Positions 48,662 through 58,436 of a stretch of DNA of 64,000 nt are shown here, one piece after another; within the stretch, counting starts at the first letter, position 1; each line of letters begins with the position of its first letter. The translations under genes were made by a program, and so were the position numbers. The notes beneath the pieces were generated by a model. The model saw only the letters and a list, made by a program, of their open reading frames with translations, did not search any database and was not told the origin of the DNA. Source of the stretch: an uncultured Sphingobacteriaceae bacterium (GTDB lineage Bacteria > Bacteroidota > Bacteroidia > Sphingobacteriales > Sphingobacteriaceae); NCBI GenBank assembly GCA_946480915.1, contig CAMLLO010000005.1:62001-126000 (forward strand), given 5' to 3'.

Positions 48662-50590
48662 ATGGAAGTTAAGGCGGGAGAACTACTGGAACAAATAAAT
48701 TACCCCTCTGATTTAAAGAAATTTTCGGAAAACGATCTGGAACGGATCTGCCAGGAGCTTCGTCAGTATATTATTGATGTGGTTTCGGTTAATGGAGGTC
48801 ATTTTGGGGCTAGTTTAGGTGTGGTAGAATTAACAGTAGCACTGCATTATGTTCTTAATACGCCATATGATCAATTGGTTTGGGATGTGGGTCATCAGGC
48901 CTACGGTCATAAAATATTGACCGGCAGACGTGCTGTTTTCCATACCAATAGAATTCATAACGGAATCAGCGGTTTTCCAAAACGGTCGGAAAGCGAATAT
49001 GATACTTTTGGAGTAGGCCACTCTTCAACTTCAATTTCTGCTGCTCTCGGGATGGCTGTTGCTTCTCATTATAAAGGCGAGAACGACCGCCAGCATGTTG
49101 CTGTAATCGGCGATGGGGCAATGACTGCCGGAATGGCTTTTGAAGCCTTAAATCACGCTGGTATCGAAAACACAAACCTTCTTGTTATCTTAAATGATAA
49201 CTGTATGTCGATTGATCCGAACGTTGGAGCTTTGAAAGAATATCTTACGGATATTACCACGTCAAAACCTTACAATAAGTTCAGAGACGATATTTCGCAT
49301 GTTTTGGGTAAGCTTTCTGAGCTGGGGCCCAATGCGCATCATATCGTGAAAATGATCGAAAAGAGTATCAAAGGCACTTTGCTAAAACGAAGCAATTTCT
49401 TTGAGGCGTTAAAATTTAGGTATTTCGGTCCGATCGATGGCCATGATGTAAAGCATCTTGCAAAAGTAATTAAGGATTTGCGTGAGATACCCGGTCCGAA
49501 GTTATTGCATTGCATAACGGTTAAAGGCAAAGGATTCGCATTAGCGGAAAAGGATCAAACGAAATGGCATGCTCCCGGACTGTTCGACAAAATTACAGGT
49601 GAAATAAAAAAGACGATCAATGATAAACCGCAGGCACCCAAATATCAGGATGTTTTCGGGCATACTTTAGTTGAATTGGCTGAAAAGAATCCCAAAATTA
49701 TGGGTATTACACCTGCTATGCCAAGCGGCAGTTCAATGAATATTATGATGAAAGCCATGCCTAAAAGAGCATTCGATGTGGGCATTGCAGAACAACATGC
49801 AGTAACCTTTTCTGCTGGTCTGGCTACCCAGGGGATGGTTCCTTTTTGTAATATATACTCGAGCTTTATGCAAAGAGCATATGACCAGGTGATTCATGAT
49901 GTAGCTATTCAAAAACTTAATGTGGTTTTTTGTTTGGACAGGGCTGGTTTAGCTGGTGCCGACGGTGCAACGCATCATGGAGCATATGATTTAGCTTTTA
50001 TGCGGTGTATTCCCAATATGATTGTCTCTGCTCCAATGAACGAAGAAGAATTGAGAAATCTGATGTTTACTGCGCAGCAGGAGGATATGGGACCTTTTTC
50101 AATTCGTTATCCTCGCGGAACGGGGGTTATGCCCGACTGGCGCCGACCTCTAAAAGCCATCCCGGTAGGTAAAGGAAGAAAAATCTGCGATGGCGAGGAT
50201 GTCGCTATTTTAACCATCGGACATATTGGAAACGAAGCAGTAAAAGCGTGTACGGAATTGAATACGCAAGGTGTCAATCCCGCTCATTACGATATGAGAT
50301 TTATAAAGCCGCTTGATGAAGAACTTTTGCATGAAGTGTTTTCGAATTTTACCAAAGTGCTTACGGTTGAGGATGGTTGTCTTCAGGGAGGCTTAGGAAG
50401 TGCAGTACTCGAGTTTATGGCCGATAATCAATACAATTGCACCGTAGTTCGATTAGGTATTCCTGATGAGATTGTTGAACACGGCGAACAACCAGAACTT
50501 TGGGCCGAATGCGGATATGACGCTAACGCGATAATTAAAGCTGTTGAAAAGATGGCGGTAGTCAGAACTACTAAAAGTATCGCTAGTTAG
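48662..50590 (+). CDS. dxs: 1-deoxy-D-xylulose-5-phosphate synthase
   Basis: The thiamine-diphosphate enzyme that opens the MEP isoprenoid pathway by joining pyruvate and glyceraldehyde-3-phosphate. I use the ATG at 48662 (642 residues); a TTG 13 codons earlier adds an unrelated hydrophobic stretch. Motifs: VSVNGGHFGASLGVVELT, the TPP site GDGAMTAGMAFEALN...NDN, the catalytic Glu in GIAEQHAVTFSAGLA, and the transketolase C-domain. ispF at 10.3 kb acts four steps later. Confidence 0.97.
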   Translation: MEVKAGELLEQINYPSDLKKFSENDLERICQELRQYIIDVVSVNGGHFGASLGVVELTVALHYVLNTPYDQLVWDVGHQAYGHKILTGRRAVFHTNRIHNGISGFPKRSESEYDTFGVGHSSTSISAALGMAVASHYKGENDRQHVAVIGDGAMTAGMAFEALNHAGIENTNLLVILNDNCMSIDPNVGALKEYLTDITTSKPYNKFRDDISHVLGKLSELGPNAHHIVKMIEKSIKGTLLKRSNFFEALKFRYFGPIDGHDVKHLAKVIKDLREIPGPKLLHCITVKGKGFALAEKDQTKWHAPGLFDKITGEIKKTINDKPQAPKYQDVFGHTLVELAEKNPKIMGITPAMPSGSSMNIMMKAMPKRAFDVGIAEQHAVTFSAGLATQGMVPFCNIYSSFMQRAYDQVIHDVAIQKLNVVFCLDRAGLAGADGATHHGAYDLAFMRCIPNMIVSAPMNEEELRNLMFTAQQEDMGPFSIRYPRGTGVMPDWRRPLKAIPVGKGRKICDGEDVAILTIGHIGNEAVKACTELNTQGVNPAHYDMRFIKPLDEELLHEVFSNFTKVLTVEDGCLQGGLGSAVLEFMADNQYNCTVVRLGIPDEIVEHGEQPELWAECGYDANAIIKAVEKMAVVRTTKSIAS

Positions 50591-50667
50591 GGCCTCATCC
50601 TAACTCTTTCCAATTGATTGGTAGCTAATGCCAAAAAAATCTCATATCAGGTTCGCTAAAGCCACAA

Positions 50668-50699
50668 AGATTTGACAACTTCTAAAATTTGTCAAATCT
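50668..50699. terminator. Hairpin between dxs and the small Cys-rich gene
   Basis: A perfect 11-bp inverted repeat (AGATTTGACAA/TTGTCAAATCT) with a 10-base loop lies between two convergent genes and touches the stop codon of the small gene. No long T-run follows on either side, so termination is plausible but not certain. The rest of the 400-bp gap is the small gene and the typA promoter. Confidence 0.55.
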
Positions 50700-50875
50700 C
50701 AGGGACTTTTAGTGGTGATCCTATCCTTGACTTTCACATCAGAAAAATCCACGCCACATTTACCGCAGCCTGAACTGCATCCTTTTTTTGACTGGAGATT
50801 TTTATAAATTATCCGGGCTATATAGAGCAATGCGACCGCAAATAATAAGATCACCAGAATTTCCTGTACTCCCAT
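50699..50875 (-). CDS. FeoB-associated Cys-rich membrane protein (58 aa)
   Basis: A short frame with an N-terminal membrane helix (EILVILLFAVALLYIARIIY, residues ~5-24), a basic turn (KNLQSKK) and a CX3CX2C cluster (Cys33, Cys37, Cys40), then a polar tail. This is the pattern of the FeoB-associated Cys-rich family, which accompanies FeoB in many Bacteroidota. Here it is 29 kb from feoAB and stands alone, convergent with dxs and divergent from typA. Role in iron transport is inferred from the family. Confidence 0.82.
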   Translation of the reverse strand: MGVQEILVILLFAVALLYIARIIYKNLQSKKGCSSGCGKCGVDFSDVKVKDRITTKSP

Positions 50876-50958
50876 ATTACAAAGTTAATCTTATGTTATC
50901 CCCTGATTGTCATTAAATTTCAAGCTTTTAAAAGCTCGTGAATTCCAATTTAAAACCC

Positions 50959-50966
50959 TACCTTTG
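50959..50966 (+). promoter_or_regulatory. typA promoter -7 box
   Basis: TACCTTTG, a classic form of TAnnTTTG, lies 25 bp before the typA ATG. The -33 element is weak. Confidence 0.6.
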
Positions 50967-50991
50967 CAAAAAATTTTGAGAGGCATTCTTC

Positions 50992-52797
50992 ATGCAGAAA
51001 ATTAGAAACATTGCAATCATTGCACACGTTGACCACGGTAAAACTACTTTGGTTGACAAAATTTTACACAGTTGCGCCATATTTCGTGATAATCAGGAAA
51101 CGGGCGACTTAATTCTTGATAATAATGACCTGGAACGTGAGCGTGGTATTACCATTGTTTCTAAAAACGTTTCTGTTCAATATAAAGATGTAAAAATCAA
51201 TATTATTGATACTCCCGGTCACGCCGACTTCGGTGGCGAGGTTGAGCGAGTATTGAAAATGGCCGACGGCGTTTTATTGCTTTGCGATGCCTTTGAAGGC
51301 GCTATGCCTCAAACGCGGTTCGTTACGCAGAAAGCATTGGCATTAGGTTTAAAGCCAATCGTTGTTGTAAATAAGGTTGATAAAGAAAACTGTCGTCCAG
51401 AAGAGGTTTATGAGCAAATATTTGAATTGTTCTTTAACCTTGACGCAACAGAGGATCAGTTAGATTTCCCGGTAATTTATGGTTCATCAAAACAAGGATG
51501 GATGAATACAGACTGGAAAAATCCTATTGATAATATTTTCCCTTTAATGGATGCCATCCTGGAAACTATCCCGCCGGCTCCTATTTCTGAAGGAACTTTA
51601 CAAATGCAGATCACTTCATTAGATTATTCATCTTTTGTTGGCCGTATTGCAATTGGAAGGGTAGCACGTGGTACAATCAAAGAAAATCAACCGGTATCTT
51701 TAGTTAAACGTGACGGAAAGATTGTTAAATCACGTATTAAAGAGCTTTATACGTTTGAAGGTTTAGGTAAAGTACGTGTACAGGAAGTTAGCTCAGGTGA
51801 TATTTGCGCTGTAGTTGGTATCGAAGGTTTTGATATTGGAGATACAATTGCTGATTTTGAAAAGCCAGAACAACTTGAGGTTATTCACATCGATGAACCT
51901 ACCATGAACATGTTGTTTACTATTAACAACTCACCGTTCTTTGGTAAAGAAGGAAAGTTTGTAACCTCTCAGCGCTTACGCGAGCGTCTATACAAAGAGA
52001 TGGAGAAAAACCTGGCTTTGAAAGTTGTTGAAACCGATTCTCCGGATGCATATTTAGTATATGGTAGAGGTATTCTTCACTTATCAGTTCTGATCGAGAC
52101 GATGCGTCGTGAAGGATATGAGCTTCAGGTAGGTCAGCCGCAGGTTATCATCAAAGAAATTGATGGTGTTAAATGCGAGCCTATTGAAACTTTAATTGTA
52201 GACGTTCCTGCAGAAGTTTCTGGTAAAGTAATTGAATTGGTTACTCAACGTAAAGGTGAGTTATTGATTATGGAACCAAAAGGTGATCTTCAGCATTTAG
52301 AATTTGATATTCCGGCACGTGGAATCATCGGTTTACGTAACAACGTTCTTACCGCTACTGCGGGAGAAGCAATCATGGCGCACCGTTTCAAAGCATACGA
52401 GCCTTGGAAAGGGACCATTCCTGGTCGTTTGAGTGGAGTGTTGGTTTCTATGGAAAAAGGTTCGACAACGGCCTATTCTATAGATAAGCTGCAGGACAGA
52501 GGACGTTTCTTCGTTGATCCGGGTGTTGAAGTGTATGAAGGACAAATTGTTGGTGAGCATATTCGTGATAACGACCTGGTGGTAAACCTTGTAAAAGGAA
52601 AAGCATTAACCAACATGCGTGCATCAGGAACAGATGATAATACTCGTATTGCTCCAGCAATTAAATTCTCTCTGGAAGAGTCGATGGAGTATATTCAAGC
52701 TGATGAGTATATTGAGGTTACACCTCAAAGTATGCGTTTACGTAAGATTTATCTTACCGAAAGCGAAAGAAAGAACAATTCTAAAAAGTTTTCATAA
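50992..52797 (+). CDS. typA: Ribosome-associated translational GTPase TypA/BipA
   Basis: BipA is an EF-G-like GTPase that binds the 70S ribosome and helps 50S assembly and stress growth. The 601 residues have G1 AHVDHGKTT (11-19), the RERGITI switch I, DTPGHADFGGEVER and NKVDKENCR, followed by the C-terminal BipA-specific domain. It is a stand-alone gene with its own promoter and a strong terminator hairpin downstream. Confidence 0.98.
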   Translation: MQKIRNIAIIAHVDHGKTTLVDKILHSCAIFRDNQETGDLILDNNDLERERGITIVSKNVSVQYKDVKINIIDTPGHADFGGEVERVLKMADGVLLLCDAFEGAMPQTRFVTQKALALGLKPIVVVNKVDKENCRPEEVYEQIFELFFNLDATEDQLDFPVIYGSSKQGWMNTDWKNPIDNIFPLMDAILETIPPAPISEGTLQMQITSLDYSSFVGRIAIGRVARGTIKENQPVSLVKRDGKIVKSRIKELYTFEGLGKVRVQEVSSGDICAVVGIEGFDIGDTIADFEKPEQLEVIHIDEPTMNMLFTINNSPFFGKEGKFVTSQRLRERLYKEMEKNLALKVVETDSPDAYLVYGRGILHLSVLIETMRREGYELQVGQPQVIIKEIDGVKCEPIETLIVDVPAEVSGKVIELVTQRKGELLIMEPKGDLQHLEFDIPARGIIGLRNNVLTATAGEAIMAHRFKAYEPWKGTIPGRLSGVLVSMEKGSTTAYSIDKLQDRGRFFVDPGVEVYEGQIVGEHIRDNDLVVNLVKGKALTNMRASGTDDNTRIAPAIKFSLEESMEYIQADEYIEVTPQSMRLRKIYLTESERKNNSKKFS

Positions 52798-52817
52798 ACT
52801 TTCCTGAATAGCTTAGG

Positions 52818-52848
52818 ATAACCCAAACGTTTATTATGTTTGGGTTAT
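52818..52848 (+). terminator. typA terminator
   Basis: An 11-bp perfect stem ATAACCCAAAC/GTTTGGGTTAT with a 9-base loop and a T-rich 3' side, 20 bp after the typA stop and 33 bp before the glycan cluster. Confidence 0.88.
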
Positions 52849-52880
52849 TTTTGTTTAAAGTCGTCACTATTTAATTCCGT

Positions 52881-53828
52881 ATGCCTGTTGTTAGGTTGGA
52901 TATTCACTACGATCCTTCAAATCTATTCCGACAAACGCCTGATTGCTTAGGCAAATGGGATGACTATACGTTTACGACAGAGGCTATTTCAGACCCAGAT
53001 TATTTGGTGGTTGCAAATTTCCCTTTCAGGGAGATTGATGTTCAGATACCCGCTAAAAGCGCATATCTTGTTTCTCAGGAACCGCCGATCACGCACTATA
53101 AATGGACCACCAGGTATTTCGATTATTTTGATTTTGTTATAACATCCTGGCCCAAAAAATATAGTGAAAAGGTTATTAACGATCAGGGAATGCTGCATTG
53201 GCATATCAAAAAATCTTATGACGAACTTCTAGCGCTGCAACCTGGCGACGTGCCGAAACAGGATAAAATATCATCGGTTACAAGCAATCTTAGAAACAGA
53301 TCGGGCCATCGTTTGCGGTTGAACTTCCTTAAGTCGCTGAAAAATCTCGGTTTTGAATTTGATTTGTATGGTAAAGGGTTTAATCCTGTTGAGGATAAAT
53401 ATGATGCTTTAAAAAACTATAAATACAGCATTGCCATTGAAAATTATTCGTGCAATGACTATTGGACAGAAAAATTGTCTGACTGTTTTTTGTCATGGAC
53501 AATGCCCGTATATTACGGATGTTCGAACATTACAAAGTATTTTCCGAAAGAGGCGATGATTCTTATCGATCCCTTTAAACCGAAAGAGGCTATAGAGATA
53601 ATAAATAGGGCTCTTGCTGAGGATGCATGGACCAAAAACCTGGATGCGATTGCTGAGGCCCGAAACAAAATTTTAAATAAGTATCAGTTCTTCCCCGGCA
53701 TAATAAATCATATAGAAAGCCGGGGAAAACAAGATGTAGCAAGAAGACACTTACGGGTGCCGAAGGCAATAATTCCTAAACAGAGCATCTATGATAAATT
53801 TGTTGGTTTCCTGATCAAGAACTTTTAG
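52881..53828 (+). CDS. GT10-family (alpha-1,3-fucosyltransferase-like) glycosyltransferase
   Basis: The 315 residues carry the GT10 C-terminal signature: YKYSIAIENYSCNDYWTEKL then DCFLSWTMPVYYGCSNITKYF, closely matching the pattern of bacterial alpha-1,3/1,4-fucosyltransferases such as that of Helicobacter, which transfer L-fucose from GDP-fucose. No membrane helix is present, so it is likely cytoplasmic or peripheral. It opens a tightly packed plus-strand cluster (1-bp gap to the next gene). Acceptor and linkage are unknown. Confidence 0.88.
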   Translation: MPVVRLDIHYDPSNLFRQTPDCLGKWDDYTFTTEAISDPDYLVVANFPFREIDVQIPAKSAYLVSQEPPITHYKWTTRYFDYFDFVITSWPKKYSEKVINDQGMLHWHIKKSYDELLALQPGDVPKQDKISSVTSNLRNRSGHRLRLNFLKSLKNLGFEFDLYGKGFNPVEDKYDALKNYKYSIAIENYSCNDYWTEKLSDCFLSWTMPVYYGCSNITKYFPKEAMILIDPFKPKEAIEIINRALAEDAWTKNLDAIAEARNKILNKYQFFPGIINHIESRGKQDVARRHLRVPKAIIPKQSIYDKFVGFLIKNF

Positions 53829-53829
53829 C

Positions 53830-54738
53830 ATGCTTAAAGTATCACTTATTGTATGTACCCATAATCGTGCGGCCCTTTTAAAGAGCTGTTTAGAATCATT
53901 GTATAATCAGGACGTTTCGCCCGAGGATTATGAGGTGATAGTGGTAGATAATAATTCCACTGACGAAACAGAAAAGGTGGTATCGGAGCTTTCGGCTAAA
54001 CACCCTTCGTTGCGGTATCATAAAGAAACCCGGGTCGGCGCCAGTTATGCGCGTAACGCGGGCTACCAATTGGCTCAGGCCAACTGGATTGGATATATTG
54101 ATGATGATGCGGTAAGTTTTCCCACGTTGGTATCAACCGCATTGCACACTATTCACAATTATCCCTTTGATACTTTCGGAGGTATTTTTTATCCATGGTA
54201 TGTTGAAAAAAAGCCATGGTGGGTGCCTGAAAAACCATTTTATTTCAGCAATGTTGTGGGTAAGCCTAAGCATATTACCGAGTTTAAGGGCTTTAACGCG
54301 GGTTGTGGATCATTTTATAAGAAGGCTATTGTTGAAGATCTCGGAGGATTTAATACACATCTTGGTATGAGCGGCTCAAAGATAGCTTACGGTGAGGAAA
54401 CGGAACTTCAGGTACGCATACAGCAACATGGATATAAAGTCGGGTTTAACCCGGAAATTAAATTTAAGCATTATGTAGCTCCTTATAAATTGAATCCGGG
54501 TTGGTTTTATAAGAGTGCTTATGCTGTAGGCGAATCATATTTTGATACGTTTGGCGGCAGGAACAAGATGCTGGTGGTATTAAAGGCATTGGGGAAATCG
54601 TGGTATGTATTTGCTAAGAATACCATCCTGCTGAAGTATGAACCTAGAATAATTTTTTTAGAAACACTTAAAAATCTTGGATATACAGTCGGCCTTTTAG
54701 AATCGCTGTTAGTAAAGAGCAACAATGGGCATAGTTAA
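53830..54738 (+). CDS. GT2-family glycosyltransferase
   Basis: The 302 residues start with the GT-A fold of family 2: SLIVCTHNRAALLKSCLESL, the VIVVDNNSTDET segment and the metal-binding IDDDAV. A GGCGSFY-like acceptor region (NAGCGSFYKKAIVEDLGGF) and the GEETELQVRIQQHG segment follow. Family 2 enzymes add sugars to lipid-linked glycans in the cytoplasm. It is 1 bp after the fucosyltransferase gene, and its end overlaps the flippase gene by 14 bp. Confidence 0.9.
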   Translation: MLKVSLIVCTHNRAALLKSCLESLYNQDVSPEDYEVIVVDNNSTDETEKVVSELSAKHPSLRYHKETRVGASYARNAGYQLAQANWIGYIDDDAVSFPTLVSTALHTIHNYPFDTFGGIFYPWYVEKKPWWVPEKPFYFSNVVGKPKHITEFKGFNAGCGSFYKKAIVEDLGGFNTHLGMSGSKIAYGEETELQVRIQQHGYKVGFNPEIKFKHYVAPYKLNPGWFYKSAYAVGESYFDTFGGRNKMLVVLKALGKSWYVFAKNTILLKYEPRIIFLETLKNLGYTVGLLESLLVKSNNGHS

Positions 54739-56203
54739 GAAGCAAGTATATAAAAATACCATTACTTCTTACCTGGGGATAATCATAGGGTATGTCAATA
54801 TGGTTATGCTTTACCCGGTTTATCTATCAACCGCCCAAATTGGACTATTTCAGCTCCTGATCAGTATGGGGATTTTTTATTCACTAATTTCTGCATTGGG
54901 TGCACCTGGAATTATCGTCCGTTTCTTTCCCTACTACAGAACCGAGGATAGACGACATCATGGATTCATTCATTGGATCGGTCTTATTTCTTTAGCAGGG
55001 TTTGTGCTGTGTACCCTGTTCTTTTTCATGCTTAAGCCGCTTATTACAAGCGTCTACACCGAGAACGCTTCACTCTTTGTCGATTACTACTACTATGTGA
55101 TTCCTTTAGGCTTGTTTACCGTATTCTTTAATTTCTTTGAAGCGGTCGGGAAAGTAGCCTATCAAACTGTTTACTCCAGTTTACTCCGCGACGTAGTGCT
55201 GCGTTTATTAACCACCTTATCAATTCTCGCTTACGCGCAAAAATGGCTGAGCTTTGAACAAGTCGTAATAGTTTATGTAGCATTTAACGGGATAATATGC
55301 CTGCTGCTTCTTATTAGTATTTGGTATTCGGGCAAGTTCTCATTGAAATTGCCGCCAAACAATTTCGAAGAGATTAAGCATAAAGAAGTTTTAAATTACG
55401 GAGCATATACCTTCTTTGCGGGTATTGTTTATGTACTTCTTCAAAAGATAGATATTTTGATGATCAGCTCTATGGCCAGTTTATCCATACAAGGGGTTTA
55501 TAGTATATTCTTTAGCATAGCGATGATTATTACGGTTCCGGCGCAGGCATTAAGCCGTACTACGTATCAGCTGGTGGCCGATTCCTGGAAGGAAAATGAC
55601 CTTGAAAATGTAAAATCGATCTACTACAAAACATCAGTTATCCAAATGGTGATTGGAAGCTTATTGTTTATAGGTGTAATAATCAACCGCGATAATTTGC
55701 TCATGATTCTTAAGGGTCCGGAATATGGAGAGCAGTTTACTGTGTTTATACTAATCGGATTAAGCTTTATGGTTGATATCACAGGCGGTTTAAACAGCCA
55801 TATAATCTCTGTTTCTAATAAATACCGGCTTGGAACTATCGTAACTGTAATTTCGAGTGTCACTTGTATTATTTTAAATTATTTTTTAATACCCCTTTGG
55901 GGAGGGGTTGGCGCAGCACTTTCCTATTTAATTGTTGTTGCTGGTATGAATTTTTTCAACTGGCTTTACATCAAACAAAAATTTAAGATGCAACCTTTTT
56001 CGAAAAAGCATGTTATTGTCGTTCTGATAACAGTTTTATGTTATTTCGTAGGTGCGTATTTTTGGAGAGTTTCAGGGTTGTATATGGATATATTAGTCAG
56101 AAGCTCTCTGGTTACAGCTATATTCGCTTCTTTAATATATCTGTGTAAGGTATCACCCGATATTAATGAGAAGATAGATGAAGTATTTCGACTTAAAAAA
56201 TAA
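54725..56203 (+). CDS. Wzx-like oligosaccharide flippase
   Basis: A 492-residue polytopic protein with about 14 helices, opening with YKNTITSYLGIIIGYVNMVMLYP and with AYTFFAGIVYVLLQKIDILMIS in the second half, typical of polysaccharide flippases. It overlaps the GT2 gene by 14 bp and is the transport gene of this cluster; it would move the assembled oligosaccharide across the inner membrane. No Wzy polymerase or chain-length regulator is visible. Confidence 0.87.
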   Translation: MGIVKKQVYKNTITSYLGIIIGYVNMVMLYPVYLSTAQIGLFQLLISMGIFYSLISALGAPGIIVRFFPYYRTEDRRHHGFIHWIGLISLAGFVLCTLFFFMLKPLITSVYTENASLFVDYYYYVIPLGLFTVFFNFFEAVGKVAYQTVYSSLLRDVVLRLLTTLSILAYAQKWLSFEQVVIVYVAFNGIICLLLLISIWYSGKFSLKLPPNNFEEIKHKEVLNYGAYTFFAGIVYVLLQKIDILMISSMASLSIQGVYSIFFSIAMIITVPAQALSRTTYQLVADSWKENDLENVKSIYYKTSVIQMVIGSLLFIGVIINRDNLLMILKGPEYGEQFTVFILIGLSFMVDITGGLNSHIISVSNKYRLGTIVTVISSVTCIILNYFLIPLWGGVGAALSYLIVVAGMNFFNWLYIKQKFKMQPFSKKHVIVVLITVLCYFVGAYFWRVSGLYMDILVRSSLVTAIFASLIYLCKVSPDINEKIDEVFRLKK

Positions 56204-56256
56204 TTTTAAGCTATTCTTTCGATATCATTGTTTACTGTTCATCTAAATTGAAATTC

Positions 56257-57153
56257 ATGCAAAGTTTTGCACCCATTGCATTATTTGTTTACAACCGACC
56301 AGAGCATAGCAGAAGAACTCTTAAATTTCTTCAAAATAATTTGCTGGCGGACGAATCTCGTTTATTTGTTTTTTCTGACGCAGCCAAAAAAGGAGATGAA
56401 GAAAAAGTACAGCAAGTACGTGAACTTATCAAAAATATTGAAGGCTTCAAGTCGGTAGAAATTATAGAGCGGAAAACAAATCTGGGACTGGCCGAATCAA
56501 TAATAGATGGTGTAAGCTGGCTGGTAAACGAATATGGTAAGGTTATCGTGTTTGAGGATGATCTGTTATCGTCTTCTTACACCTTGCAGTATTTCAATGA
56601 TGCACTTCAGCGTTATGAAACAGAAGAAAAAGTGATGCACATTTGTGCATATATGTACCCCTTAAAAAACATAGAAGGTCTGCCTCAATCTTTTTTTTAC
56701 CGTGCAAGCGGCAGTTGGGGATGGGCCACCTGGCAACGTGCCTGGAAATTCTTTGATCCGGATATTAATGTTCTGATGTCTCAATTTGATTCAAAAAAAA
56801 TCAATGATTTTTCAATCGACGGGTCAATGAATTTTTGGAAGCAGATGAATGAATTCAAAAACAAGAAGAACAATTCATGGGCAATTAGATGGTATGCCTC
56901 AATGTTCTTACAGAACGGATTGACCTTAAACCCGTCCAGATCGCTGATAGATAATATTGGGCATGATGGAACGGGTGTACATTCAGGTAAAAACGATATG
57001 TACTCGGTAGCGATCAGCGAGCAGCCGGTCACTTATTTTCCCGATGAAATAAAAGAAGATGAAAGAGCTTATATGGCAATTAGAGATTTTCTTAAACATC
57101 GAAAAGGAAATCTGCTCCAACGTTTGATTAGATTTGTGCAGGAGCGGTTTTAA
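56257..57153 (+). CDS. Glycosyltransferase, GT-A fold, family not assigned
   Basis: The ATG at 56257 gives 298 residues; the TTG at 56248 adds only three residues. The start MQSFAPIALFVYNRPEHSRR, the DGVSWLVNEYGKVIVFEDDL motif (an acidic metal-binding site) and RASGSWGWATWQRAWKFFD resemble glycosyltransferases of the GNT-I-like group found in polysaccharide clusters. Donor sugar unknown. The gap to the preceding flippase is ~50 bp and to the next gene 14 bp. Confidence 0.78.
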   Translation: MQSFAPIALFVYNRPEHSRRTLKFLQNNLLADESRLFVFSDAAKKGDEEKVQQVRELIKNIEGFKSVEIIERKTNLGLAESIIDGVSWLVNEYGKVIVFEDDLLSSSYTLQYFNDALQRYETEEKVMHICAYMYPLKNIEGLPQSFFYRASGSWGWATWQRAWKFFDPDINVLMSQFDSKKINDFSIDGSMNFWKQMNEFKNKKNNSWAIRWYASMFLQNGLTLNPSRSLIDNIGHDGTGVHSGKNDMYSVAISEQPVTYFPDEIKEDERAYMAIRDFLKHRKGNLLQRLIRFVQERF

Positions 57154-57167
57154 AATTTGCCGTATCG

Positions 57168-58430
57168 ATGAAAGTAGTTCACCTTAATACGTATGATGGC
57201 AATGGAGGAGCAGGCAGAGCTGTATTGCGCTTAAATAAGGCGCTAAAACTTCTTGGAGTTGATTCGCAAATTGTGTGCTTATATTCATTCAATCCTGCAT
57301 CACAAGTAAAGGCTGTTTCCCAGTCGTTTCTTGGCAGAATAAGGGCACTAGTTAACATTGTTTCCGAACGTTCTTTAATTAAGTTGTACTTAAAGAATTC
57401 CTCGGTTCCTTTTTCATTACAACGCTTCGGAATATCTCCCAATTATTTAAAAGTCATACAAGAAGCTGATTTGATCCACATTCATTGGATAAATCATGGT
57501 TTCCTTGCGGCAGATCAAATAAAAGGTTTGGCAGCTTTAAATAAGAAAGTCGTTTGGACTTTGCACGACAGCAATCCCATTACCGGAGGTTGTCATGTAA
57601 GGTACGATTGTCCTAAATTTATAGTGCAGTGCGGCAACTGCCCTGTTTTAGAAAAGTCATATCCCGAGGATTTGTCACATCGAACCTGGCTTAAAAAGCG
57701 GGAAGCCTATCAATATTTAAATTTCGATTTTATAGCTCCAAGTATTTGGATGGCTGAAAGAGCTCGCGAAGCTTCCCTCGCGAAAGGGAAAAAAGTTCAT
57801 GTCATTTCTAACGCTCTTGAAACGGATTTATTCAGGCCATTGGACAAAGCCGCTTATCGTAAGGAATTTGGTGTTAAGGACGATGCAATCGTAATATTAG
57901 CGGGATACATGCCCTCTAACTTCGATCGGCATAAAGGCTTACCCGAGTTAATGGAAACACTGCAAATTTTAGCCAAACATCCGTCGATAGATAAAGAGAA
58001 AATACTGTTGTTATTTTATGGAAGCGATGGTACTGGCGTGAGGTTTGATATCCCTGTTTCGCATAGATTTATGGGTAAAATAAATGATGATGAAACTTTG
58101 GTAAAGTTGTACAGCCTGGCAAACGTTTTTGTATTTACTTCTTTAGAGGAGAGCATGGGCTACACTGCTCTCGAAAGCATCGCATGCGGTACTCCAGTGG
58201 CAGCATTTAATACCTCGGGAGTTACCGATGTAGTCAAGCATAAGAAAAACGGGTATTTGGCGGAACTGAAAGATACCAGCTCGCTTGCCGAGGGAATAGT
58301 GTGGATATTAGACAAAGGAAAAGATGAAAAGCTTTCTGAGCAGGGTCGTAATTGGGCGATCTCAAATTTCAGTTTAGAGGTAATCGCCGAAAGGCATCTC
58401 TCCCTGTATACAGAACTATTGAATGATTAA
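57168..58430 (+). CDS. GT4-family glycosyltransferase
   Basis: A 420-residue GT-B enzyme: N-terminal LNTYDGNGGAGRAVLRLNKA, a small Cys-rich insert (CHVRYDCPKFIVQCGNCP), then the GT4 C-terminal FVFTSLEESMGYTALESIACG with the Glu motif and GVTDVVKHKKNGYL. The Cys-rich stretch is common in this subgroup. It would add a sugar to the lipid-linked glycan. Six base pairs separate it from the last gene of the cluster. Confidence 0.9.
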   Translation: MKVVHLNTYDGNGGAGRAVLRLNKALKLLGVDSQIVCLYSFNPASQVKAVSQSFLGRIRALVNIVSERSLIKLYLKNSSVPFSLQRFGISPNYLKVIQEADLIHIHWINHGFLAADQIKGLAALNKKVVWTLHDSNPITGGCHVRYDCPKFIVQCGNCPVLEKSYPEDLSHRTWLKKREAYQYLNFDFIAPSIWMAERAREASLAKGKKVHVISNALETDLFRPLDKAAYRKEFGVKDDAIVILAGYMPSNFDRHKGLPELMETLQILAKHPSIDKEKILLLFYGSDGTGVRFDIPVSHRFMGKINDDETLVKLYSLANVFVFTSLEESMGYTALESIACGTPVAAFNTSGVTDVVKHKKNGYLAELKDTSSLAEGIVWILDKGKDEKLSEQGRNWAISNFSLEVIAERHLSLYTELLND

Positions 58431-58436
58431 TCTCAG

